64,000 nt of DNA from Bimastos eiseni (lineage: Eukaryota; Annelida; Clitellata; Crassiclitellata; Lumbricidae), in the NCBI GenBank assembly GCA_959347315.1, contig OY365806.1, positions 32,542,054 through 32,606,053 on the forward strand. The letters run 5' to 3'. Shown piece by piece: positions 59,366 through 64,000 of this stretch (within the stretch, counting starts at the first letter, position 1; the number at the start of each line of letters is the position of its first letter). The notes beneath the pieces were generated by a model, which had not been told where the DNA came from, made no database searches, and saw only the letters and a program-made list of their open reading frames with translations. The position numbers were made by a program, and so were the translations under genes.

Positions 59366-61640
59366 GATCCCACTTATAACTTAACTATTTTCGCTACAAT
59401 GCCTTGTGACTTCCGCAAAATCTTAGAAGATACTGATGAAAATGACGCTCCCGAAGAGTTTTCAGCTCTCAGAGTGATTTGCAAGGTTTTGGACCTCAAA
59501 CGATGCTCTTCGAGATTTGTAAGCTCTTAAAATCCATGCTCAGAAATGTTTCCAACTTCAAATAGCACCATCGGATAATTTTCCACTCTTAAATACCGTT
59601 GTGCGAAAGCATTCCGAGATCACGAGGCCCTCAATCGTCAATCATCATGACATGACAGCGAGTGAGCCGTGCACTCACGAGTTCAACTAATTACGAAATC
59701 TTGTTGGAAAATACTGATACTGAGTCTTGTGGAGGCTTTTGATCGAATTTTGCAAATGGTTCCAATCAACGAAGGAAAACGACGTATACGAAATTTCGAA
59801 CGATAACGCGACGTTATTGCAACGACAATGTCTCGTTTTGACAGCACTGTCAACATTATGGAGGGTCTTAGGATTTCAATTTCGACCAGAATTTGTTTTA
59901 TAGCTAGTACTGGTCGGCTATTTTACTAGCTATATATATATATAGGGAAGCACCGAAGTTATTTTAATTCTGGCTTTCACTCGGTTAGTTTTTTAGGATG
60001 TGGCTTAGGCCTATATAGGTCCGTAGGATTATCTTGCTGTTCGGTTCTGACTTTGGTAAACGACGTTTCTTTGCGAAGTGTCATTTGATTTCAGTCTAAG
60101 CTGTTACCTTCGCACCTTAATACGATTTACAGCAGTAGCTCTGCATTTTTACTGTCGCCTGTTGCCCAGGATTGAGTTAGAAAATTAGTTTATGCACTTT
60201 ACATACTTGTACACTGGAACATTCTTATTATAGCACACATAATATGCTCCACGATGCACGTCTGTGGGGAACGACTGACCTCCCCTCTGACATACGCTAG
60301 AAATATGACAATAGACCTATGCTTCGCAGCATGATAGATAAAGAGTATCATTCCTAACCACCACCAAAAATGTCCCAATTAGCGGTCAAGCGCTTCTTGT
60401 GTACCTGAAATATGACCAATCGCAAGAATATAGCGGACAAAACGGCAACGCTGTTTCAATTCGGATGACTTTACAATTCAGGTTGTCGCTATGCCCTCAG
60501 GAATACGATTCTAGTTTAGTAATTCCTAGCAAGGCTTAACAAGCACTCCTATCAGAAAGAACCTAAGATTCAGTTCCAACCTAGGACAACCCTGATCAGA
60601 TATATCCAATTTTAGCAAAAACAACGACTACATATTGCAAACTATTATTATTATTAAAGTATCATCAGAATAATTGATGTAGGCCTTAGGTTGGAATTCT
60701 CTTTTATTAACACCAGGTTCAGACAATGACTGACTCAAAACGGTATACTCAGTCGCGGGCGACATCATCTGCACATGCGTTAACTGGGTCATTTACTGAC
60801 TTTTATTGGGCTACCAATCAGAATTACTTGAATTCAATGTGCCAATTTATTAATTAAACAACAAACAAGGGACATTGTCATTTTTCAAGGGTACCTTTCA
60901 CGTTAATCTCGGCCAAAGCCTGAAAACTAAATAACCAGTCAGAACTCCTTCCTCTTCTAGCCAATATAAGCGGAATTTAAAAAGCTCGATAAGTCCCAAA
61001 CTCTTTCCCTACATGCATGGCTTCCCATATAATTTGAAAACAGTAGGCGGTTTGAATATCGATCACGATGGATCGAGTAGGCGAGTGATGCGCGTTTAAA
61101 CTTCGAGAGCATTTACATACCGTGTATACTTTGTACACCGTACTAATAATAGACATGGCTATTCGTCTTGGTCACTTTCGCCGCCATTGTTGTGCACTTG
61201 CTCCAAATAATTTCCGAAGTTAGTGATGTGACGAGTGTTGTCGTGCGGCGTGAGGTTCGGCCACTATATTGCTATGGCCAATCATATAGGACGAAATTGG
61301 AGGCCGGAAGTTATTAGGTCACGGAACTCGCTCACCGCCGCCGCAAGAGCACCAGCTTATTCAAGAGCGTTGATAGGCGTTTAGACAGAACCATAATCTC
61401 TAGGAAATTAAAGAAATGTAAACTAGGTAAAAAAATATAAAATAAGGGTCTGGTACCAGATTCATGTTGGAGTCTAAAGTCTAACTCATCGAATGTCGAC
61501 TGAAGGACAGTGAAGGTGCGCCGCCTTTGATTATGCGAACGATATAGGTCACCGCTTGATCAGACCTTTGCTAGATAAAAAATACTAAAATATCTTCGAA
61601 TTTGACCTCAACTGAAACATTTGAAGGTTAAACATTATAG
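59366..61640. other. No gene seen upstream of the ANKFN1-like exon a
   Basis: No frame with a recognised domain on either strand; ankyrin or FN3 exons were sought and not found. It should contain the promoter of the short form. A ~38-bp repeat (gcaccagcttattca...gcgtttagaca) at 61349-61386 also occurs at 58693-58731. Confidence 0.4.
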
Positions 61641-61744
61641 AGCATACTAACATAAAAGGTGCAATAGGAAGCAAAAAACAAGAATGACCGAGGTCCTGTA
61701 ATACGAGAATCGATGATAGAGGAAGCAAAGGTCGGAGGAAGACT

Positions 61745-62485
61745 GAAGCATTAAGATTCACTGATGACCAGGCAATGATTGTGGGTAGGCAGAAGAGGGC
61801 TACAATATAATCATGGATCTGCTAAAACACGATTTTAACGAAGTACAATATGAAAATAAACACAAAACACACAATTCCCGAAGATAAACAGAGGTAAGTC
61901 GACAACAGCAACTATCAACATAGATGGAAATGAGCAATTCGGAAATTTCCGTTTCCTAGGAGGTGTTATCACAAATGATGCAAACTTCCATATAAAAATT
62001 AAGTGAAGAATAGTTACGAGAAAGTATGTCTTCTATAAAAGAAAGGAATTAATGCGAGCAGTGATAAACTAGAATCTGAAGAAACGAATGAGCAAGTCTT
62101 AATGGATTATGGAGTGTGGTGCTCTGTGGAACGGAGACATGGACTCCGAGGAAGGATGACATCAAAATATTGGAGGCCTTCGAGATGTGGATATGGTGAA
62201 AGATGGATATAGACTAGTCAGCCGGAAGGTACTTATTACAAATGGAGAGATACTACCAATGGTAGACGAAGGAAATTCCTGCTGGGAATAATTAGAAGCC
62301 GACAGAGCAATTGGTAGGGTCACATATTGAGGGAGACTCCCTCCTAAGAACTGTGAGTTTTTAGAGAAGAATGGAGGGAAAAGATAAGAGGAATACCGAG
62401 AATGATGCTATTGGACTGAATGATGAAGGTTGATTACAGTAAAATAGAAGGCGACGGTTGGCAGAGAACCAAAGAAAATTAGATA
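61745..62485 (+). mobile_element. Decayed non-LTR retrotransposon ORF2, C-terminal part
   Basis: In order: RFTDDQAMIVGRQK (RT box), GNFRFLGGVITNDANFHIKI, WIMECGALWNGDM, TNGEILPMVDEG and RMMLLDWM-like remnants. These are the landmarks of the ORF2 end of a LINE that encodes FLGSxITxDGxxxxEI...LLYGxETWTLRK...IGHxLR...PRxMLLDWM. Stops and frameshifts occur throughout, so it is inactive. Confidence 0.85.
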
Positions 62486-62770
62486 GTTTATGAAGTATTG
62501 CATTCAAATCAACCAATCTCCGCTTATTGCTCATCTTTCACGCCATCAAATAGTTCACCCGTTCAACTGTTGCTCTGCCTCGCACTGAAGGCGTTTTTGG
62601 TCCATGATGGTGAAAAGTTCTGGATTTAACTGCTCCGTTGCTTGTGCGCTTTTTCTGTTCTCAAAATCCCGTTTTGGAACTGAACTTAGAGGTCATCTGT
62701 TTTAGCCTGAATACTCCATGCACTGAATTCGGAGCTCTGTGTTATCTATTGCGACCTTACGATGGTATCG

Positions 62771-63480
62771 CGTCAGTTGATCCCCCGTCAGCTGATCCCC
62801 GGTCAATTCATCCCCTAATCAACTGATCCTCTAGTCAAGTGATCCCCTCAAATCTCTAGGCTGCGCATCACAGACTGGTATACAGCTGATACTGTTAGTA
62901 AACAAAAGATTGATTTTACAGATTTGCAAAATAACATTACAAAATAACCTATTAATGCCCAGGCATCGTGTCGCTCCGCGCTGTAACCGCTTACGGCCGT
63001 TCGGAGATTCTTTTTTATCTAAGAGTATTTTTAAGACTTCAGCGTGACATGCAGAGACAGAAGACCGCATATTGTCGGCATGGAGCATCCGGCAAAGAAA
63101 CTATATCACTCGCTTGCGGCACGTGTCAACCGCTCTGTAACCGCTTACGACCGTTCGGAGATTCTTTTAAATCTCAGAGCAATATCTCATTTATTCCATG
63201 CATAGACGCTTATGCTTAGGACTTTATGCTGAAAAACTAATCATATCATGACTCTCAATTACGCTTTTGTACTTTTTTTTATCATTTTAACATTTCGTGC
63301 TTGTTTACATCGTTCTTTTAATAAATGGAGAAGTGGAACATGAATGTTGTATCAATTGGGCTGGTTTCATTAGGCAGGGGATCAATTGACAGAGGGATCA
63401 ATTGACTTTGGCACCAATTGACCGGGAATCAACTGACGGGGATCAACTGACGGTGAATCAACTGACGGGGATCAAAAGAC
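62771..63480. mobile_element. Foldback-like element 3 (different repeat unit)
   Basis: The left end has ~5 units of cgtcagttgatcccc (62771-62850). The right end (63376-63480) has ~7 inverted units such as ggggatcaactgacg. Inside, gtaaccgcttacggccgttc with ggagattctttt occurs twice (~62982 and ~63136). Short frames inside have no domain. Confidence 0.8.
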
Positions 63481-64000
63481 GAAGAGCCCTCACGATCATG
63501 CTTCTGAAATGAATCACGATCTTGACAACGACACTTATCTTTTTGTAGCCAGAATGGATTTGGTCCATGTTGCAGAGTTTAATTATATGTATGATATTAA
63601 CGGCGCCATAGGAGTCAGAAGGTCATCTAAATGTGAAGCCTTCCACCGTAGCTCAGTTCGCGACTGCTTTCCCAATGGTTTGTACAATTTCAATGGGACA
63701 CAGCGTACAAAATGAACCAGGTTGCATTCAAATGCACGCAGATCATTACAATAATTAAGATGCGAGTAGATAATGTTGTGACTAGAATTTTTGGATGAAA
63801 TAACATCATTATGCAATATTTAATCTTCTTCCTGCTATAAGCCTAGATGACTATATATACATAAGCTTATGACAATGCCACGTTTAGTCATTACGACAAC
63901 GACGACGATGATGATGATATTGACGACGATGACGGAGATTACAAAGACGATGACGGCTATTGTCTGTCATCTGTGTTAATTGTCATCCGTGCGAATTACG
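63481..64000. other. No gene seen; gac/gat-rich end
   Basis: A 68-aa frame at 63509-63715 has no recognised domain and is overlapped by an antisense frame. From ~63890 the sequence is a gacgatgatgat tract. Confidence 0.4.

Overview
The window is animal nuclear DNA. It has split genes with GT-AG introns, very low coding density, many microsatellites, decayed LINEs, DNA-transposon remnants and foldback elements. Families and repeats suggest a marine invertebrate deuterostome. An echinoderm is my best guess, because the foldback elements with ~15-bp tandem units in their inverted ends recall the sea-urchin TU type and the palindrome TAGGCCTA recurs often. That assignment is inference.

Two protein genes could be assembled by reading exons and checking that every intron phase closes. 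Gene 1 (+ strand, 12100-46086, 20 exons, 1513 codons plus stop) is a secreted ADAMTS metalloprotease of the procollagen N-proteinase type (ADAMTS2/3/14-like). It has a signal peptide, a prodomain with a furin site, a catalytic domain with an intact zinc site, disintegrin-like, thrombospondin (TSR), Cys-rich and spacer regions, two further TSRs, a ~500-residue Ser/Thr-rich segment and a C-terminal PLAC domain. Gene 2 (- strand, 59365 down to 47764, 13 exons, 609 codons plus stop) converges on it tail to tail. Its last ~375 residues resemble the conserved C-terminal half of ANKFN1/Wide awake, but no ankyrin or fibronectin III exons are visible in the window.

Layout: 1-12099 has no supported gene (minisatellite at 4.8-5.7 kb, simple repeats, LINE tails). 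12.1-46.1 kb is gene 1. Its introns hold a tRNA-derived SINE, LINE fragments, a large (CATA)n array ending in a 200-base N gap next to exon 2, a hAT element with a nested MITE, an interstitial telomeric array, and a TA-flanked MITE. 46.1-47.8 kb is the convergent intergenic space. 47.8-59.4 kb is gene 2, with two foldback elements and an (ATGT)n array in its introns. 59.4-64 kb holds a decayed LINE and a third foldback-like element.

The two genes have no evident functional link. No new multi-gene system was found. The most unusual items are the mucin-like insert of the ADAMTS, the short ANKFN1-like gene, the foldback elements and the flanked telomeric array.
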